Source: Virgibacillus necropolis (GTDB lineage: Bacteria > Bacillota > Bacilli > Bacillales > Amphibacillaceae). Taken from it: a stretch of DNA of 64,000 bases. The position numbers and the translations under genes were made by a program. The stretch lies in NCBI RefSeq assembly GCF_002224365.1, contig NZ_CP022437.1, positions 4,030,001-4,094,000 of the forward strand, in the 5' to 3' direction. This document shows, piece by piece, positions 36,961-49,902 of this stretch (position 1 is its first letter; each line of letters opens with the position of its first letter). The notes under the pieces are model-generated. The model was not told the DNA's origin. It worked only from the letters and a program-made list of their open reading frames with translations, and ran no database searches.

Positions 36961-38370
36961 TTATAATCTCGTATACTCAATTTCTTTCTGTCCTCTTTCT
37001 TTCACTGGATATTCCCCTGTAAAACAGGCTTTACAAATACCTTGATTTGGTAAATCTTCTCGCACAATCGCACGTTCCAGGCCTTCTTCTGATAAATAAG
37101 CAAGACTATCTGCTCCAATAATTTCCGCTATTTCATCAATTGTATTATTTGCTGCAATTAATTCATCTCGGGTAGACATATCAATCCCGTAGTAGCACGG
37201 ATGTTGAAGTGATGGAGACGCAATACGTACATGCACCTCTTTTGCCCCTGCTTCTTTTAACATTCGAACAATTCGTCTACTAGTAGTCCCGCGAACAATT
37301 GAATCATCAATCATAATAACGCGTTTACCCTCTACAATTCCGCGAACTGGAGATAGCTTCATTTTAACCCCTTGCTCACGTAACTCTTGAGATGGTTGAA
37401 TAAACGTTCGTCCTACATATCTATTTTTTATGATTCCCATTTCATATGGAAGACCAATTTCCTCCGCATAACCGATCGCAGCCGAAATACTAGAATCAGG
37501 AACACCAGTGACAACATCCGCATCAATCGAGGCTTCTCTTGCTAATTCGACACCCATTTTTTTACGTGAAGCATGTACATTCACTCGGTTTATATCACTA
37601 TCTGGTCTGGAAAGATAAACATATTCCATCGCACACATCGTCCTTGGTTCGGGTTCATGAAACGTACGCGTGCGTATCCCGTCTTTGTTGATAATAACCA
37701 GCTCACCCGGCTCCACTTCGCGTTCAAGTGTCGCACCAACCAAATCAAAAGCGCACGATTCTGATGCAGCAACATAACTGTCTCCTAGTCTTCCAAGCGA
37801 TAGTGGTCGTAAGCCTCTTGGATCTGTTGCAATATACATCGCGTCTTCTTTAAGAATGATAAAAGCATACGCACCTACTAACTGGCGAAGTGCCTCCATG
37901 ATTGCCTCTTCATAGTCATCCGATATACTACGTTTAATCAAATGTGCCAATACTTCTGTGTCTGATGATGTTTGTAGAATACTACCTTCTTGTTCAAGCT
38001 TTCCACGAAGTTTATGTCCGTTCATAATGTTCCCATTATGTGCAAGCGCAAGACTGCCGTTTTGAGAACGAAACAATAAAGGTTGAACATTATCATATCC
38101 GCCATCACCTTGTGTGGCATAACGCACATGACCAATTGCCGCACGGCCCTGAAGTTCATCAAATTTAGCATGTTTGAAAACATCATTAACAAGTCCTAAT
38201 CCTTTATGCAATTTAAGCTTTTTCCCATCAGTTGCTACAACACCTGCACCATCTTGACCCCGATGCTGTAAGGCGTGTAAACCGTAGTACGTGATTTCTG
38301 CTGCTTTTTCATGACCCCATATTCCAAAAACGCCACATTCTTCATTTATGCCTTTGATTTCAGCAAGCAT
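36961..38370 (-). CDS. purF: Amidophosphoribosyltransferase PurF
   Basis: 469 residues from the ATG at 38370, 7 nt after AAAGGAG. It makes phosphoribosylamine from PRPP and glutamine, the committed step. The start '[19 protein letters not shown]' shows an 11-residue propeptide and the N-terminal nucleophile Cys12 after processing, as in B. subtilis. PRPP motif '[18 protein letters not shown]' is present. Cysteines in 'MCAMEYVY', 'HPCYYGID' and '[12 protein letters not shown]' fit the 4Fe-4S ligands. It overlaps the 3' end of purL by 25 nt. Confidence 0.97.
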   Translation of the reverse strand: MLAEIKGINEECGVFGIWGHEKAAEITYYGLHALQHRGQDGAGVVATDGKKLKLHKGLGLVNDVFKHAKFDELQGRAAIGHVRYATQGDGGYDNVQPLLFRSQNGSLALAHNGNIMNGHKLRGKLEQEGSILQTSSDTEVLAHLIKRSISDDYEEAIMEALRQLVGAYAFIILKEDAMYIATDPRGLRPLSLGRLGDSYVAASESCAFDLVGATLEREVEPGELVIINKDGIRTRTFHEPEPRTMCAMEYVYLSRPDSDINRVNVHASRKKMGVELAREASIDADVVTGVPDSSISAAIGYAEEIGLPYEMGIIKNRYVGRTFIQPSQELREQGVKMKLSPVRGIVEGKRVIMIDDSIVRGTTSRRIVRMLKEAGAKEVHVRIASPSLQHPCYYGIDMSTRDELIAANNTIDEIAEIIGADSLAYLSEEGLERAIVREDLPNQGICKACFTGEYPVKERGQKEIEYTRL

Positions 38371-40574
38371 GGAATAGCTCCTTTCCATAATGATTGAAGT
38401 GATTTAGCATCTTCCTTGATAACGTTCGCCCCGTTTGATTGCACAACATAGTGACCAGTTTCTGTCACGATACCAATTTGCTTGGCATCTTTAACGACTG
38501 ACTCAAACTTGGCTTTATTTCTCGGATTTATCGAAACTAAAAACCGTGACTGTGTTTCACTGAATAGTTCAACCGTCGCATCGTTTTCAATAGCAACCTC
38601 AACGCCTAATCCCTTTTCAGAAAAAACACTTTCTGCCAGCGCAACGCCAAGTCCACCTTCTGCAAGGTCATGAGCAGAAACGACAAGACCTGTATGAATC
38701 GCAGCTAACAATTGATTTTGCCGGTCTTTTTCCACTGATAAATCAATACTTGGTGCCTTACCAGAGTATTTACCGTCGATTACATTTTGTAATTCACTAC
38801 CACCAAATTCAGGATTTGCCTCACCAATAAGATAGATAAAATCGCCATCGTTTTGGAAGTAACTTGGTGTTAGATGGTCAAGTGATTCGATCAATCCAAC
38901 CATACCGACAACTGGCGTTGGAAAAATCGCTTTCCCTTTTGATTGGTTATATAATGAAACATTTCCGCTAATGACTGGTGTTTCTAGTAGGTTACACGCC
39001 GCGCTCATACCCTCAACACTTTTCTCCATTTGCCAAAACACTTCTGGATTTGTCGGATTTCCAAAGTTCAATCCATCTGTTAAACCAAGTGGACGTGCAC
39101 CAGAACAAACGATATTTCGTGCCGCTTCTGCAACAGCAATTTTGCCACCAGTCTCTGGATCTAAATAAATATAGCGCGAGTTACAATCTGTCGTAATGGC
39201 GAGTGCTTTATTTGTTCCTTTGATGCGCACAACCGCTGCATCCGAGCCAGGTGCTACGACTGTATTGGTTTGTACCATGGAATCGTATTGGTCATATACA
39301 TATTCTTTACTTGCGATTGTTGGCTGCTTGAGCAATTGCTTTAACATATCCCCGTGATCTTCCACAACTGGCACGAGTTCCGCCTGCTTTTGGAATTCTT
39401 GAAAATAAGCCGCTTCCTTAGATGGCATATTGTACACTGGTGCTTCCTCTGCCAGCGCATCTACCGGGATATCCGCAACAATTTCTCCATGTTGCTTCAA
39501 GCGGAATGTTTTTTCTTCAATGACTTCACCGACTGCCACAGCTTGTAATCCATATTTTTCAAAAATATCAATGATTTCTTGTTCCTGCCCTTTTTTTGCA
39601 ACAAGCAACATACGTTCTTGTGATTCAGAAAGCATTAATTCATAAGCATTCATGTTCAGCTCGCGTTGTGGTACAAGATCTAAATTCATTTCCATACCCG
39701 TTCCAGCTTTACTCGCCATCTCACTAGCAGATGAGGTAAGACCTGCCGCGCCCATATCCTGCATACCAACAAGTGCGTCACAATGTATCACTTCTAAACA
39801 AGCTTCAATCAAAAGTTTTTCCATAAATGGATCGCCAACTTGTACAGCTGGGCGATCTTTATTCGCATCTTCCGCTAAATCATCTGATGCAAAAGTTGCT
39901 CCGTGAATCCCATCACGACCTGTTGCTGCTCCTGCATAAATGACAGTGTTCCCAATTCCAGCAGCGATTCCTTTTTGAATATCTTTGTGATCAATTAAGC
40001 CGACACACATCGCATTGACTAGTGGGTTATCTTCATAGCTGTCATCAAATTGAACCTCACCGCCAACTGTTGGAACGCCCACACAGTTACCATATCCAGC
40101 GATACCATGGACAACTTCTCTAAAAAGATACTTCACACGTTCTGTCGTCAAATTTCCAAAACGAAGAGAATTCATCATTGCAATTGGACGAGCACCCATT
40201 GAAAATACATCACGGATAATGCCACCAACGCCTGTTGCTGCACCCTCATACGGCTCAACTGCAGAAGGATGATTATGACTTTCCACTTTAAAAACGACCG
40301 CTTGTTCGTCACCAATATCAATGATTCCAGCACCTTCTCCAGGTCCTTGCAAGACGTGTGGAGCTTTGGTTGGGAATTTTCTTAAAAGTGGCTTCGATGT
40401 TTTATAGCTACAATGCTCTGACCACATCACAGAAAAAATTCCTGTTTCTGTGAAGTTTGGACGGCGGTTTAAAATTGTTTTAACCATGTCAAATTCTGCA
40501 TCACTTAAACCCATGCCTTGGTACAATTTATCTGTTTCAATTTTCTCTGGGTTGATTTCATGCGTTAACAACAT
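38346..40574 (-). CDS. purL: Phosphoribosylformylglycinamidine synthase subunit PurL
   Basis: 742 residues, the small-PurL size that needs PurQ and PurS. It converts FGAR to FGAM with ATP and ammonia from PurQ. Motifs: '[15 protein letters not shown]', '[20 protein letters not shown]', '[10 protein letters not shown]' and '[18 protein letters not shown]', with a second repeat 'SGNVSLYN' and '[16 protein letters not shown]'. It overlaps purQ by 17 nt and purF by 25 nt. Confidence 0.97.
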   Translation of the reverse strand: MLLTHEINPEKIETDKLYQGMGLSDAEFDMVKTILNRRPNFTETGIFSVMWSEHCSYKTSKPLLRKFPTKAPHVLQGPGEGAGIIDIGDEQAVVFKVESHNHPSAVEPYEGAATGVGGIIRDVFSMGARPIAMMNSLRFGNLTTERVKYLFREVVHGIAGYGNCVGVPTVGGEVQFDDSYEDNPLVNAMCVGLIDHKDIQKGIAAGIGNTVIYAGAATGRDGIHGATFASDDLAEDANKDRPAVQVGDPFMEKLLIEACLEVIHCDALVGMQDMGAAGLTSSASEMASKAGTGMEMNLDLVPQRELNMNAYELMLSESQERMLLVAKKGQEQEIIDIFEKYGLQAVAVGEVIEEKTFRLKQHGEIVADIPVDALAEEAPVYNMPSKEAAYFQEFQKQAELVPVVEDHGDMLKQLLKQPTIASKEYVYDQYDSMVQTNTVVAPGSDAAVVRIKGTNKALAITTDCNSRYIYLDPETGGKIAVAEAARNIVCSGARPLGLTDGLNFGNPTNPEVFWQMEKSVEGMSAACNLLETPVISGNVSLYNQSKGKAIFPTPVVGMVGLIESLDHLTPSYFQNDGDFIYLIGEANPEFGGSELQNVIDGKYSGKAPSIDLSVEKDRQNQLLAAIHTGLVVSAHDLAEGGLGVALAESVFSEKGLGVEVAIENDATVELFSETQSRFLVSINPRNKAKFESVVKDAKQIGIVTETGHYVVQSNGANVIKEDAKSLQSLWKGAIPCLLKSKA

Positions 40575-41241
40575 GTGATTCCCTCCAATTGTTCACGATC
40601 GATTGAAAAAGCTTTACACCGTCATCACTGCCAAGAAGCTCTTCAACTGCTCGTTCTGGATGTGGCATCATGCCAAGTACATTTCCTTCTTTATTGATAA
40701 TCCCTGCAATATCAGCAACGGAACCATTTGGATTATCTTCATATGTGAACACGATTTGGTTGTTTTCTTGTAACTCTTTTAACGTTTCATCATCACAAAA
40801 ATAGTTACCTTCACCATGTGCGATTGGATAGCTTATTACCGCGTCTTTTTCATACTGACTCGTAAAAATCGTCTTATTGTTTACAACTTTCAATGGCTCT
40901 TGATGACACATAAATGCAAGATTTTTATTACGAAGCATCGCACCCGGAAGCAGCCCCGCTTCTAGTAATATTTGAAATCCATTGCAGATACCAAGCACTG
41001 GCTTTCCTTTTGCTGCATGTTCTTTGATTTGTTTCATAATCTTGGATGTCGCTGCGACAGAGCCAGAACGCAGGTAATCGCCATACGAAAATCCGCCAGG
41101 TAACAAAATTGCATCATAGTCTTCTAGATTACTATTTTCATACCATACTAAATCGGTATCTTCCTTGATGATTTCTTTCGCAGCATGATACATGTCGCGG
41201 TCACAATTCGACCCTGGAAAAACGATTACGGCAAATTTCAC
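40558..41241 (-). CDS. purQ: Phosphoribosylformylglycinamidine synthase subunit PurQ (glutaminase)
   Basis: 227 residues. A class I glutamine amidotransferase that feeds ammonia to PurL. The catalytic triad is visible: Cys in '[20 protein letters not shown]', and His and Glu in 'MPHPERAVE'. The N-terminal '[15 protein letters not shown]' is typical. It overlaps purS by 4 nt and purL by 17 nt. Confidence 0.97.
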   Translation of the reverse strand: MKFAVIVFPGSNCDRDMYHAAKEIIKEDTDLVWYENSNLEDYDAILLPGGFSYGDYLRSGSVAATSKIMKQIKEHAAKGKPVLGICNGFQILLEAGLLPGAMLRNKNLAFMCHQEPLKVVNNKTIFTSQYEKDAVISYPIAHGEGNYFCDDETLKELQENNQIVFTYEDNPNGSVADIAGIINKEGNVLGMMPHPERAVEELLGSDDGVKLFQSIVNNWRESHVVNA

Positions 41242-41489
41242 GATTGAACAGCCTCCTCCACATCAAAACGAAAATCTTCAATTACTGGATTAGCGAGCAA
41301 TTGATCACACATTGCATTGATTCGTGCATCCAAATCCTCTTTATCATCAATTTGTAATTCGATAAATTTACCAACTCGAGCTTCTTGTACCTCTTCGTAT
41401 CCTAATGAATGTAGGGAAGTTTGTATCGCTTTCCCCTGTGGATCAAGAACCCCTTGCTTTAATGTGATATATACCGTTACTTTTTTCAT
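41238..41489 (-). CDS. purS: Phosphoribosylformylglycinamidine synthase subunit PurS
   Basis: 83 residues. The small dimeric subunit that docks PurQ onto PurL. Family pattern: '[20 protein letters not shown]', '[17 protein letters not shown]', and '[11 protein letters not shown]' at the end. It overlaps purC and purQ by 4 nt each, an arrangement that should fix subunit stoichiometry by coupling. Confidence 0.97.
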   Translation of the reverse strand: MKKVTVYITLKQGVLDPQGKAIQTSLHSLGYEEVQEARVGKFIELQIDDKEDLDARINAMCDQLLANPVIEDFRFDVEEAVQS

Positions 41490-42199
41490 GATCTTGCCTC
41501 CAGTCGATGTAAGATTTCTTTGTAAACATGAAGTAAATCGCCTAAATCCTGACGAAAAACATCCTTATCCATTTTTTCCTGTGTCGTGCGGTCCCATAGC
41601 CTGCAAGTATCTGGTGATATTTCATCAGATAATACAATTCTTCCATCCTCGAGACGACCAAACTCCAACTTGAAATCAACAAGTGTTAAATTAATTTCGC
41701 TGAATAGTTTTTGTAAAACGGTATTAATCGTTAAGGCCATCTCTTTAATTTCATCTAGCTCTAACCGCGTTGCATCTGAGAGAAACAATGCATGTTCGTC
41801 ATTAATAAGTGGATCTCCTAAGGCATCATCTTTATAAAAAAGTTCAACAAGCGGTGGTGTGAAAAGTGTTTTTTCCTTGATTCCTAGTCGCTTCGTAATA
41901 CTTCCTGTAGCGATATTCCTTACAACTACTTCAATGGGAATAATGGTTGTTTCGGTTACGAGTTGTTCGGTTTCATTCAATTTTTCAATAAAATGTGACT
42001 CAATGTTTTCGTTTGACAAATAATCAAAAATATAGGATGAAATTTCATTGTTTAATCGGCCTTTACCATCAAAGCTGTCTTTCTTCACCCCGTTAAATGC
42101 AGTTGCATCGTTTTTATATGACAAAACGAGCTCATCTTGGCTATCCTTTACACGGTAGACCTTTTTTGCTTTTCCTTCATATAATAGTTCAGCCTTCAT
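41486..42199 (-). CDS. purC: SAICAR synthetase PurC
   Basis: 237 residues from the third of three consecutive ATG codons (42199), 6 nt after GAGGTG; the first ATG at 42205 abuts the site. It joins aspartate to CAIR with ATP. Motifs: 'ELLYEGKAKKVYRV', 'SYKNDATAFNGVKK', 'IIPIEVVVRNIATGSITKRL', 'LVDFKLEFGR' and 'DEISPDTCRLWD'. A longer reading to 42247 runs into purB and is rejected. Confidence 0.96.
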   Translation of the reverse strand: MKAELLYEGKAKKVYRVKDSQDELVLSYKNDATAFNGVKKDSFDGKGRLNNEISSYIFDYLSNENIESHFIEKLNETEQLVTETTIIPIEVVVRNIATGSITKRLGIKEKTLFTPPLVELFYKDDALGDPLINDEHALFLSDATRLELDEIKEMALTINTVLQKLFSEINLTLVDFKLEFGRLEDGRIVLSDEISPDTCRLWDRTTQEKMDKDVFRQDLGDLLHVYKEILHRLEARS

Positions 42200-42209
42200 C
42201 ATCATCACC

Positions 42210-43505
42210 TCACGAAAGTCCGATTCGTTCAAAAATTTGATCCACATTTTTCAAGTGGTACGTATAATCAAAGCAATCATCAATTTCAGCCTTAGTAAGC
42301 ATGCTTGTAAATCGCGTGTCATTTTCGATTAATTGTCTAAAGTGTGTTTCCGTTTCCCATGCCTCCATTGCTGTTGGTTGCACGATATCGTATGCTTCTT
42401 CACGCGCCATACCTTTCGTGATCAATGTTAGCAATACACGTTGTGAAAAAATAACCCCGTGTGTACGATCGATGTTGCGTTTCATATTTTCTGGGAAGAC
42501 GGTTAGATTTTTTACGATGTTTGAAAAACGATTCAACATGTAATTAAGTGCAATTGTTGCATCTGGTAGAATTACACGCTCAGCGGATGAGTGCGAAATG
42601 TCGCGTTCATGCCATAACGAGACATTTTCATATGACGTCAACATATAACCACGTAACACACGAGCCATACCGGTCATATTCTCCGATCCAATCGGGTTAC
42701 GTTTATGTGGCATTGCGGAAGATCCTTTTTGACCTTTTGCGAAAAACTCTTCTGCTTCACGTGTTTCTGTTTTTTGTAAGCCGCGAATTTCCGTTGCAAA
42801 CTTCTCGATTGATGTACCAATTAACGCAAGTGTCGATACATAGTCAGCGTGACGATCACGTTGCAATGTTTGTGTTGAAACAGGTGCAGGTGTTAGTCCT
42901 AACTTTTCACATACATATTTTTCAACAAATGGATCAATATTCGCGTATGTTCCAACTGCTCCAGACAACTTACCAAACTCAATTCCTGCTGCCGCTTGTT
43001 CAAAACGATCTAAATTGCGTTTCATTTCTTCGTACCATAATGCTAGCTTCAAACCAAAAGTAGTTGGTTCAGCATGGACACCGTGTGTGCGCCCCATCAT
43101 AACCGTGTGTTTATGTTCCATTGCTTTATCTTTTAAAATTTGTACAAAGTTGGTTAAGTCTTTGCGAATTATCGCGTTTGCCTGCTTTAGTTGATAAGAA
43201 AGTGCTGTATCAACAACATCTGTTGACGTTAACCCGTAATGTACCCATTTACGCTCATCTCCAAGGGATTCAGATACTGCACGAGTAAAAGCAACAACAT
43301 CATGGCGCGTTTCTTGTTCAATTTCATAAATCCGATCCATATTGAAAGATGCATCCTTACGCATCTTTTCCACATCACCTGCAGGAATAATACCTAGCTC
43401 ACTCCACGCTTCACATGCTAAAATTTCAACCTCAAGCCATGCGTTAAATTTATTCTCTTCCGTCCAAATACTTCCCATTTCTTCTCGTGTATACCGTTCA
43501 ATCAT
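42210..43505 (-). CDS. purB: Adenylosuccinate lyase PurB
   Basis: 431 residues. It splits SAICAR in the main pathway and adenylosuccinate in the AMP branch. Fumarase-superfamily signature '[17 protein letters not shown]' holds the catalytic serine loop. Also '[13 protein letters not shown]', '[13 protein letters not shown]' and '[18 protein letters not shown]' with the catalytic His. It overlaps purK by 4 nt. Confidence 0.97.
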   Translation of the reverse strand: MIERYTREEMGSIWTEENKFNAWLEVEILACEAWSELGIIPAGDVEKMRKDASFNMDRIYEIEQETRHDVVAFTRAVSESLGDERKWVHYGLTSTDVVDTALSYQLKQANAIIRKDLTNFVQILKDKAMEHKHTVMMGRTHGVHAEPTTFGLKLALWYEEMKRNLDRFEQAAAGIEFGKLSGAVGTYANIDPFVEKYVCEKLGLTPAPVSTQTLQRDRHADYVSTLALIGTSIEKFATEIRGLQKTETREAEEFFAKGQKGSSAMPHKRNPIGSENMTGMARVLRGYMLTSYENVSLWHERDISHSSAERVILPDATIALNYMLNRFSNIVKNLTVFPENMKRNIDRTHGVIFSQRVLLTLITKGMAREEAYDIVQPTAMEAWETETHFRQLIENDTRFTSMLTKAEIDDCFDYTYHLKNVDQIFERIGLS

Positions 43506-44638
43506 GCCTTTTCCCCCTCATATGTTTCAACTAGTTGATTTACTTGTTCCATCGTTTCTGCAATAAACGTGATGTGTCCCATCTTCCGTTTTTCTTTCAC
43601 TCCATCCTTACCATAAAGATGAATATTACCTTCCGCTTTGCTCGTCATGTGCTGAAGTGCTTGATTCATATCCTCGCCTAATATATTTACCATGATTGCT
43701 GGTTGCAGGAGCTTAACTTTTGTCAAAGGTAAACCACATATTGCCCGAATATGCTGTCCAAATTGTGAGATATTACACGCCTCAATCGTATAGTGACCTG
43801 AATTATGTGGTCGTGGCGCCATTTCGTTCAAGTAAATGTCATCTCCATTAACAAACATTTCAATCGCAAACGTTCCGACAATATTCATTTTTTCAGCAAG
43901 TTTAATTGTTGCATCAACTGCTTTTTGTTCAACCTTGTTACTAATCGTCGCTGGTACAGTCGTTTGATACAAAATATGGTTCTTATGATCATTTTCCCCA
44001 ATTGGGAAAAACTCAATTTCTCCGCTTTGCGCGCGGGTAAACACAACGGAAATTTCTTTATCAAAAGGTACCCATTGCTCGATAATGCAGTGTTCGTGCT
44101 TATCAACGAAAGCTAGAGCTTCCTTGCTATCTTCTTTACTTGTTAGCTTAATCTGGCCTTTTCCGTCATATCCTCCGCGGCACGTTTTGATAACAACGGG
44201 ATAAGGAGCCTTTTCTAGTGCGCCCTTACATTCCCACTCATTTTCCACGATGAAAAAGTCTGGAACGGGTAGTCCTGCATCACGCATTACCCGCTTTTCT
44301 TTTTCTCGATTTTGGGTAACTTCCAGTGCAAAAGCCCCTTGTGGTAGTTTTCCTTTTTTTTCTATATAAGTAGCCGCTTCTAAGTCGACATTTTCAAATT
44401 CATAGGTAATGACATCACTAACTTTAGTTAATTGTTTGATTGCCTGCATATCATCGTAAGCAGCTGTAATTTGTTTATCAGCAACCTGCGCAGTTGGACA
44501 ATTAGGTGTTGGATCAAGAACAGCAACCTGATAGCCCATATACTTCGCAGCAATTGCCATCATCCGTCCGAGCTGTCCCCCGCCGATAATTCCGATTGTT
44601 TTCGGGGGTAAAATAATGTTATTTATTTGCAAGGTCAA
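43502..44638 (-). CDS. purK: N5-carboxyaminoimidazole ribonucleotide synthase PurK
   Basis: 378 residues. An ATP-grasp enzyme that carboxylates AIR with bicarbonate. Motifs: '[19 protein letters not shown]', '[10 protein letters not shown]', '[18 protein letters not shown]', '[18 protein letters not shown]' and '[18 protein letters not shown]'. It overlaps the end of purE by 20 nt. Confidence 0.97.
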   Translation of the reverse strand: MTLQINNIILPPKTIGIIGGGQLGRMMAIAAKYMGYQVAVLDPTPNCPTAQVADKQITAAYDDMQAIKQLTKVSDVITYEFENVDLEAATYIEKKGKLPQGAFALEVTQNREKEKRVMRDAGLPVPDFFIVENEWECKGALEKAPYPVVIKTCRGGYDGKGQIKLTSKEDSKEALAFVDKHEHCIIEQWVPFDKEISVVFTRAQSGEIEFFPIGENDHKNHILYQTTVPATISNKVEQKAVDATIKLAEKMNIVGTFAIEMFVNGDDIYLNEMAPRPHNSGHYTIEACNISQFGQHIRAICGLPLTKVKLLQPAIMVNILGEDMNQALQHMTSKAEGNIHLYGKDGVKEKRKMGHITFIAETMEQVNQLVETYEGEKA

Positions 44639-45110
44639 CCCTCATTTCTTCTACGCTTACTTGCATATTTTCGCGATATACTTCTAATCTATTTGCTACA
44701 TCTTGGTCAAACGCTCCGATCATTTGTGTAGCAAGAATCCCAGCATTTTTCGCTCCTGACTTTCCTATAGCAACCGTCGCAGTTGGTACACCACCAGGCA
44801 TTTGTACAATAGATAAAAGGGAATCAAGTCCATTCAATGCTTTGCTTTGAACCGGCACACCAATTACGGGTAACGTGGTTTGTGCAGCCACCATTCCAGG
44901 TAGATGCGCCGCACCACCTGCACCAGCAATAATCACTTTGAGTCCTCGGTCTCGCGCATTCTTTGCATAGTTGAACATTTTATCAGGAGTTCGGTGTGCC
45001 GAAATTACATCTTTCTCATACGGAATTTTAAGTTCATCAAGTATGTCACACGTATACTTCATTGTTTCCCAATCTGAAATACTTCCCATGATTACACCAA
45101 CCATAGCCAT
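44619..45110 (-). CDS. purE: N5-CAIR mutase PurE
   Basis: 163 residues, ATG 5 nt after AGAGGG. It moves the carboxyl group of N5-CAIR to give CAIR. Class I PurE motifs: '[15 protein letters not shown]', '[12 protein letters not shown]', '[20 protein letters not shown]' and '[20 protein letters not shown]'. It is the first gene of purEKBCSQLFMNHD and follows a riboswitch-controlled leader. Confidence 0.97.
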   Translation of the reverse strand: MAMVGVIMGSISDWETMKYTCDILDELKIPYEKDVISAHRTPDKMFNYAKNARDRGLKVIIAGAGGAAHLPGMVAAQTTLPVIGVPVQSKALNGLDSLLSIVQMPGGVPTATVAIGKSGAKNAGILATQMIGAFDQDVANRLEVYRENMQVSVEEMRVDLANK

Positions 45111-45137
45111 AAAATCCCTCTTTCTTTATCTAGAAGT

Positions 45138-45184
45138 AAAAAAGTCTATTCATCTCCCTCAGTTATGAGAGAAGATGAATAGAC
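45138..45184 (-). terminator. Attenuator terminator of the pur leader
   Basis: GTCTATTCATCT and AGATGAATAGAC (45144-45155 and 45173-45184) form a perfect 12-bp stem followed leftwards by TTTTTT. It lies between the aptamer and purE. Formation would be favoured by ligand binding. Confidence 0.92.
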
Positions 45185-45236
45185 CTATCTTTAGCACATT
45201 AAAACGGATCATTGCTTATGAGCAACGATTCATCCT

Positions 45237-45307
45237 CCCTCATAGTCCAGCATTTACGGTGCTAGGTAGAAACTTCTGAGCCATATTCTCAGCGATATAT
45301 GAGGAAC
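45237..45307 (-). promoter_or_regulatory. Guanine riboswitch of the purine operon
   Basis: Purine aptamer read leftwards: P1 CCTCATATAT, J1/2, L2 'GAATATGGCTC', J2/3 'AGTTTCTACC', L3 'GCACCGTAAATGC', J3/1 'GGACTATG', P1 return ATGAGGG. The specificity base in GAC is C, so the ligand is guanine or hypoxanthine, not adenine. Binding should end transcription of the twelve-gene operon early. Confidence 0.95.
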
Positions 45308-45327
45308 CGTATTCATTTGTTAGCCTA

Positions 45328-45358
45328 AGGATACCAAACATAGTGAGGAAATGTCAAT
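45328..45358 (-). promoter_or_regulatory. Putative promoter of the purine operon
   Basis: TTGACA (45353-45358, read leftwards) followed after 19 nt by TATCCT (45328-45333). The -10 box is weak. The start would fall about 15-20 nt before the aptamer. Confidence 0.45.
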
Positions 45359-45359
45359 A

Positions 45360-45403
45360 AATATCGAACGATCAATAATAAATTATAATTAATGTTCGGT
45401 TTT
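45360..45403. promoter_or_regulatory. PurR operator: two inverted PurBoxes
   Basis: On the minus strand AAAACCGAACATT (45391-45403) is an exact match to the PurBox AWWWCCGAACWWT. The opposing box on the plus strand, AATATCGAACGAT (45360-45372), matches 11 of 13. The 18-nt spacing is close to the 16-17 nt known for B. subtilis. It lies just upstream of the pur -35, and between pur and the divergent xpt promoter. Confidence 0.8.
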
Positions 45404-45498
45404 TAACAACATAGAATTTTCCTGCTTTCTTTTTCTATTTTTTAAAATATGAATGAAAAAACGCTTTAATAAAGGAATACTTTCCCTAAAATTTTTCA

Positions 45499-45526
45499 TT
45501 GATTTTCCCTTTCAGCATGTTATAAT
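45499..45526 (+). promoter_or_regulatory. Putative sigma-A promoter of xpt-pbuX
   Basis: TTGATT (45499-45504), 16 nt, TATAAT (45521-45526), about 20 nt before the aptamer. Confidence 0.7.
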
Positions 45527-45545
45527 TGTTTCATTCTATATCGCT

Positions 45546-45620
45546 ACACTCATATAATCGCGGAAATAAGGTCCGCAAGTTTCTACCGGTTTACCGTAAA
45601 AAAACCGACTATGGGTGCAA
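45546..45620 (+). promoter_or_regulatory. Guanine riboswitch of xpt-pbuX
   Basis: CACTCATATAATCGCGG opens P1/J1-2, then L2 'AAATAAGGT', J2/3 'AAGTTTCTACCGG', L3 'TTACCGTAAAA' and J3/1 'CCGACTATGGGTG'. The P1 and junction sequence is nearly that of the B. subtilis xpt aptamer. C in GAC gives guanine/hypoxanthine specificity. Confidence 0.95.
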
Positions 45621-45629
45621 TGAATGAAT

Positions 45630-45659
45630 AAATATACCGTAATTTATGGTATATTTTTT
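45630..45659 (+). terminator. Attenuator terminator of the xpt leader
   Basis: ATATACC (45632-45638) and GGTATAT (45648-45654) followed by TTTTTT. The stem is short and AT-rich; its place right behind the aptamer supports the call. A second inverted pair (GAATGCTCGAAGG / CCTTCGAG) lies at 45674-45730. Confidence 0.65.
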
Positions 45660-45805
45660 CTATTACTTTCGATGAATGCTCGAAGGACGTTGCTCCCCAC
45701 TCATGATGAATGGATGCACTGGCCTTCGAGTTTTTTGGTACTGATAAATCTTTTAGTGGATATCAGTACAAATGCAACAACTAAGGCTTTCTAAGATTTC
45801 AATAA

Positions 45806-47724
<1,919 letters not shown>

Positions 47725-47790
47725 TCCAAAGCAGTTTGAATTAATGATTGGGAACATAAGCATTTTAAATAGCCTCAGGAAGCATAACTT

Positions 47791-47835
47791 AAGTCAAGGT
47801 CTGTGTGGTAAAAGCTACCACACAGACCTTGACTT
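47791..47835. terminator. Bidirectional terminator, perfect 20-bp stem
   Basis: Arms 47791-47810 and 47816-47835 are exactly complementary with a 5-nt loop AAAGC, flanked by AACTT and TTATTT. It serves the convergent pbuX and yebE genes. Confidence 0.9.
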
Positions 47836-47839
47836 TTAT

Positions 47840-48418
47840 TTAATCCTTAGGTTTAAATTCTACACCTGCATTATTTTTCTTGCCCAGTCTACCCTTACGC
47901 ACCTGCTTCACCCAGAATCCGCCAACAATCTGCTTCGGCTCATAGGATATGGTAAAGGCTTTTGGGTCAATCGTTTTGATTGTTTCATATAACTTAAATT
48001 CATATTTCCTTGGGGTTAGAATTTGCATGACCAAACGATCCCCATCCATTCCATAGGCGAACCAACTTGTCACACCGTATCCTTTATCCCGTAGTTTCCG
48101 TGTAAATTCGATGTTTGGATCAGATGAAATAACATTTACCGTAATGTAACCTAGTGCTAACTTTTCCTCAATCTTGGATCCAACAACAACACCAATTCCA
48201 AAACCTAATGCATAGGCAATGATATTCTGAATTTCATCTAAATTATCCAGTACCAAGCCTAACCCAATTACATACACAATAATTTCAAACATACTAATAA
48301 AAGCCGCGATATACTGACGACCTTTTAATGTTAAAATCATGCGGAGTGTAAACAAGGAAACATAAACAATATTAATGATTAGAATAATTACTACCAACAT
48401 ATATGCATTTTCAAGCAA
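47840..48418 (-). CDS. yebE: UPF0316 membrane protein, DUF2179 (YebE-like)
   Basis: 192 residues. Three N-terminal membrane segments ('[20 protein letters not shown]', '[18 protein letters not shown]', '[16 protein letters not shown]') precede a cytoplasmic DUF2179-like domain with '[20 protein letters not shown]' and '[19 protein letters not shown]'. It may be a small ligand-binding membrane protein; the function is unknown. The place near pbuG and pur matches yebE in B. subtilis. Confidence 0.9.
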   Translation of the reverse strand: MLENAYMLVVIILIINIVYVSLFTLRMILTLKGRQYIAAFISMFEIIVYVIGLGLVLDNLDEIQNIIAYALGFGIGVVVGSKIEEKLALGYITVNVISSDPNIEFTRKLRDKGYGVTSWFAYGMDGDRLVMQILTPRKYEFKLYETIKTIDPKAFTISYEPKQIVGGFWVKQVRKGRLGKKNNAGVEFKPKD

Positions 48419-48466
48419 AATTAAACCCTCCAGTACTTTCCACCATTATTAAATCCCAACGCAATA

Positions 48467-49180
48467 TTAAATTTCTTTGTTTGGTCCAAATATGCGTTTT
48501 CCGACAGAAGATTGTTGCCCACGTAACCGTTTATGTAAGGTTCGCTTCCAATTGGGAGCCAATAAACTACATGAGGCAAGTTCGTCAGCTTGACGAAGAT
48601 CATCTTTATAAATATGCATTACCTCATTACACGCCGCAATCGTCCATTGTGGATAGGAACGTTCAACTAACTTTAACGAACTCCCATTTGAAATAAAGCC
48701 TTCCTTTAATACACGAAAATACCATCCCGTTCGTCCACTGTTTTGAATCTGCAAGGCAAGATCCATGACACGAAACCTGCGAGCCGGTTTCCAACATGGC
48801 TGCCTAGGTTGGGAAACTTGAATAACCGCATCATCAATTTCAAACGTATCACCAATACAAATAGAAAATTCATCGGCTTCATTAATTGCAAGATTTTCTC
48901 CCATCGCACCAATACCCATCTCATCTGTATTCAGCCTTTTTTGCCAGAAAGAATAATGGTTGATTGGATAAGCAAATAGCGCTTTTTCTGGCCCACCGTG
49001 GTTCTTCGTATCCGCAACCTCGTCATTCTCAAGGCCCGTGAAACTTAACCAACATTTCCCCTCTACTTCTTTTTTAAACATACCACTTTCCCATGGTTTA
49101 TCCAGACGATTACTTGAATCTGGATCACCCAGTTGTTTTACTTTACCAATTAAAAGTTTATGTATTTGCGGAGCATTCAC
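48467..49180 (-). CDS. MOSC domain protein (YiiM-like)
   Basis: 237 residues from the GTG at 49180, about 10 nt after AAAGGAG; the GTG at 49192 lies in the Shine-Dalgarno. The MOSC domain (~20-160) has 'ENDEVADTKNHGGPEKALFA', 'GAMGENLAI', 'IGDTFEIDDAVIQVSQPRQP' with the conserved Cys in 'QPCWKPARR', and 'GRTGWYFRVLKEG'. A C-terminal 3-alpha domain follows. YiiM proteins reduce N-hydroxylated substrates with a molybdenum cofactor, so that role is likely. Divergent from msrA. Confidence 0.88.
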   Translation of the reverse strand: MNAPQIHKLLIGKVKQLGDPDSSNRLDKPWESGMFKKEVEGKCWLSFTGLENDEVADTKNHGGPEKALFAYPINHYSFWQKRLNTDEMGIGAMGENLAINEADEFSICIGDTFEIDDAVIQVSQPRQPCWKPARRFRVMDLALQIQNSGRTGWYFRVLKEGFISNGSSLKLVERSYPQWTIAACNEVMHIYKDDLRQADELASCSLLAPNWKRTLHKRLRGQQSSVGKRIFGPNKEI

Positions 49181-49290
49181 CGTGCCACCCACTCCTTTTG
49201 TATGATATAGTTAATTAACTTAGTTTTCTTTAATCACATTAACCAAATTATAATTCTCTTCTAATAAATATACAATGGGGAATGATTTTT

Positions 49291-49824
49291 ATGAAAAAAC
49301 AATTACAAAAAGCAACGTTTGCAGGTGGATGTTTTTGGTGTATGGTGAAGCCATTTGATCAGTGGGACGGGGTCCATGCTGTTGTATCTGGTTATACCGG
49401 CGGTCGTGTTAAGAATCCAACATATGAAGCCGTAAAGGCTGGTGATACTGGGCATTATGAGGCAGTTGAAATAACATTTGATCCGGAAATAATAGGTTAC
49501 GAAAAAATTATGACGATATTTTGGCAACAAATTGATCCTACCGATGATGGCGGACAATTTCAAGATCGCGGTGATTCGTATCGCGCAGCAATCTTTTATC
49601 ACAACGAAGATCAGAAAGTTTCTGCTGAGGCATACAAAGAAGAATTGAAACAGAGTGGTAAATTTAAAAAGCCAATTGTAACTAAAATCCTACCAGCAAC
49701 CACTTTTTATTCAGCTGAGGATTACCATCAAGATTTTTACAAAACAAATGAAGAAGAATACAAACAAGATCGAGCAAAATCTGGGCGCGATGAGTTTATT
49801 GAAAAAGTTTGGAAGAATGATTAG
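49291..49824 (+). CDS. msrA: Peptide methionine (S)-S-oxide reductase MsrA
   Basis: 177 residues from the ATG at 49291, 9 nt after GGGGA; the ATG at 49282 is too close. It repairs the S form of methionine sulfoxide in proteins. The signature '[17 protein letters not shown]' has the nucleophile Cys14, followed by '[20 protein letters not shown]', '[12 protein letters not shown]' and '[13 protein letters not shown]'. There is no fused MsrB domain and no msrB gene beside it. It may share the intergenic control region with the divergent MOSC gene. Confidence 0.95.
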   Translation: MKKQLQKATFAGGCFWCMVKPFDQWDGVHAVVSGYTGGRVKNPTYEAVKAGDTGHYEAVEITFDPEIIGYEKIMTIFWQQIDPTDDGGQFQDRGDSYRAAIFYHNEDQKVSAEAYKEELKQSGKFKKPIVTKILPATTFYSAEDYHQDFYKTNEEEYKQDRAKSGRDEFIEKVWKND

Positions 49825-49902
49825 TCTTTTCTCTAAAATAGAGGGAAGACTTTCGTATTTTGATCGGACTACATCAACTTCTTATAAGTTAGGAGGCTAA
49901 CT

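Noticed and set aside
45234-45620. Adenine riboswitch possibility for the purine leaders
   Set aside because: All four aptamers have C, not U, at the specificity position in J3/1 (GACTA).
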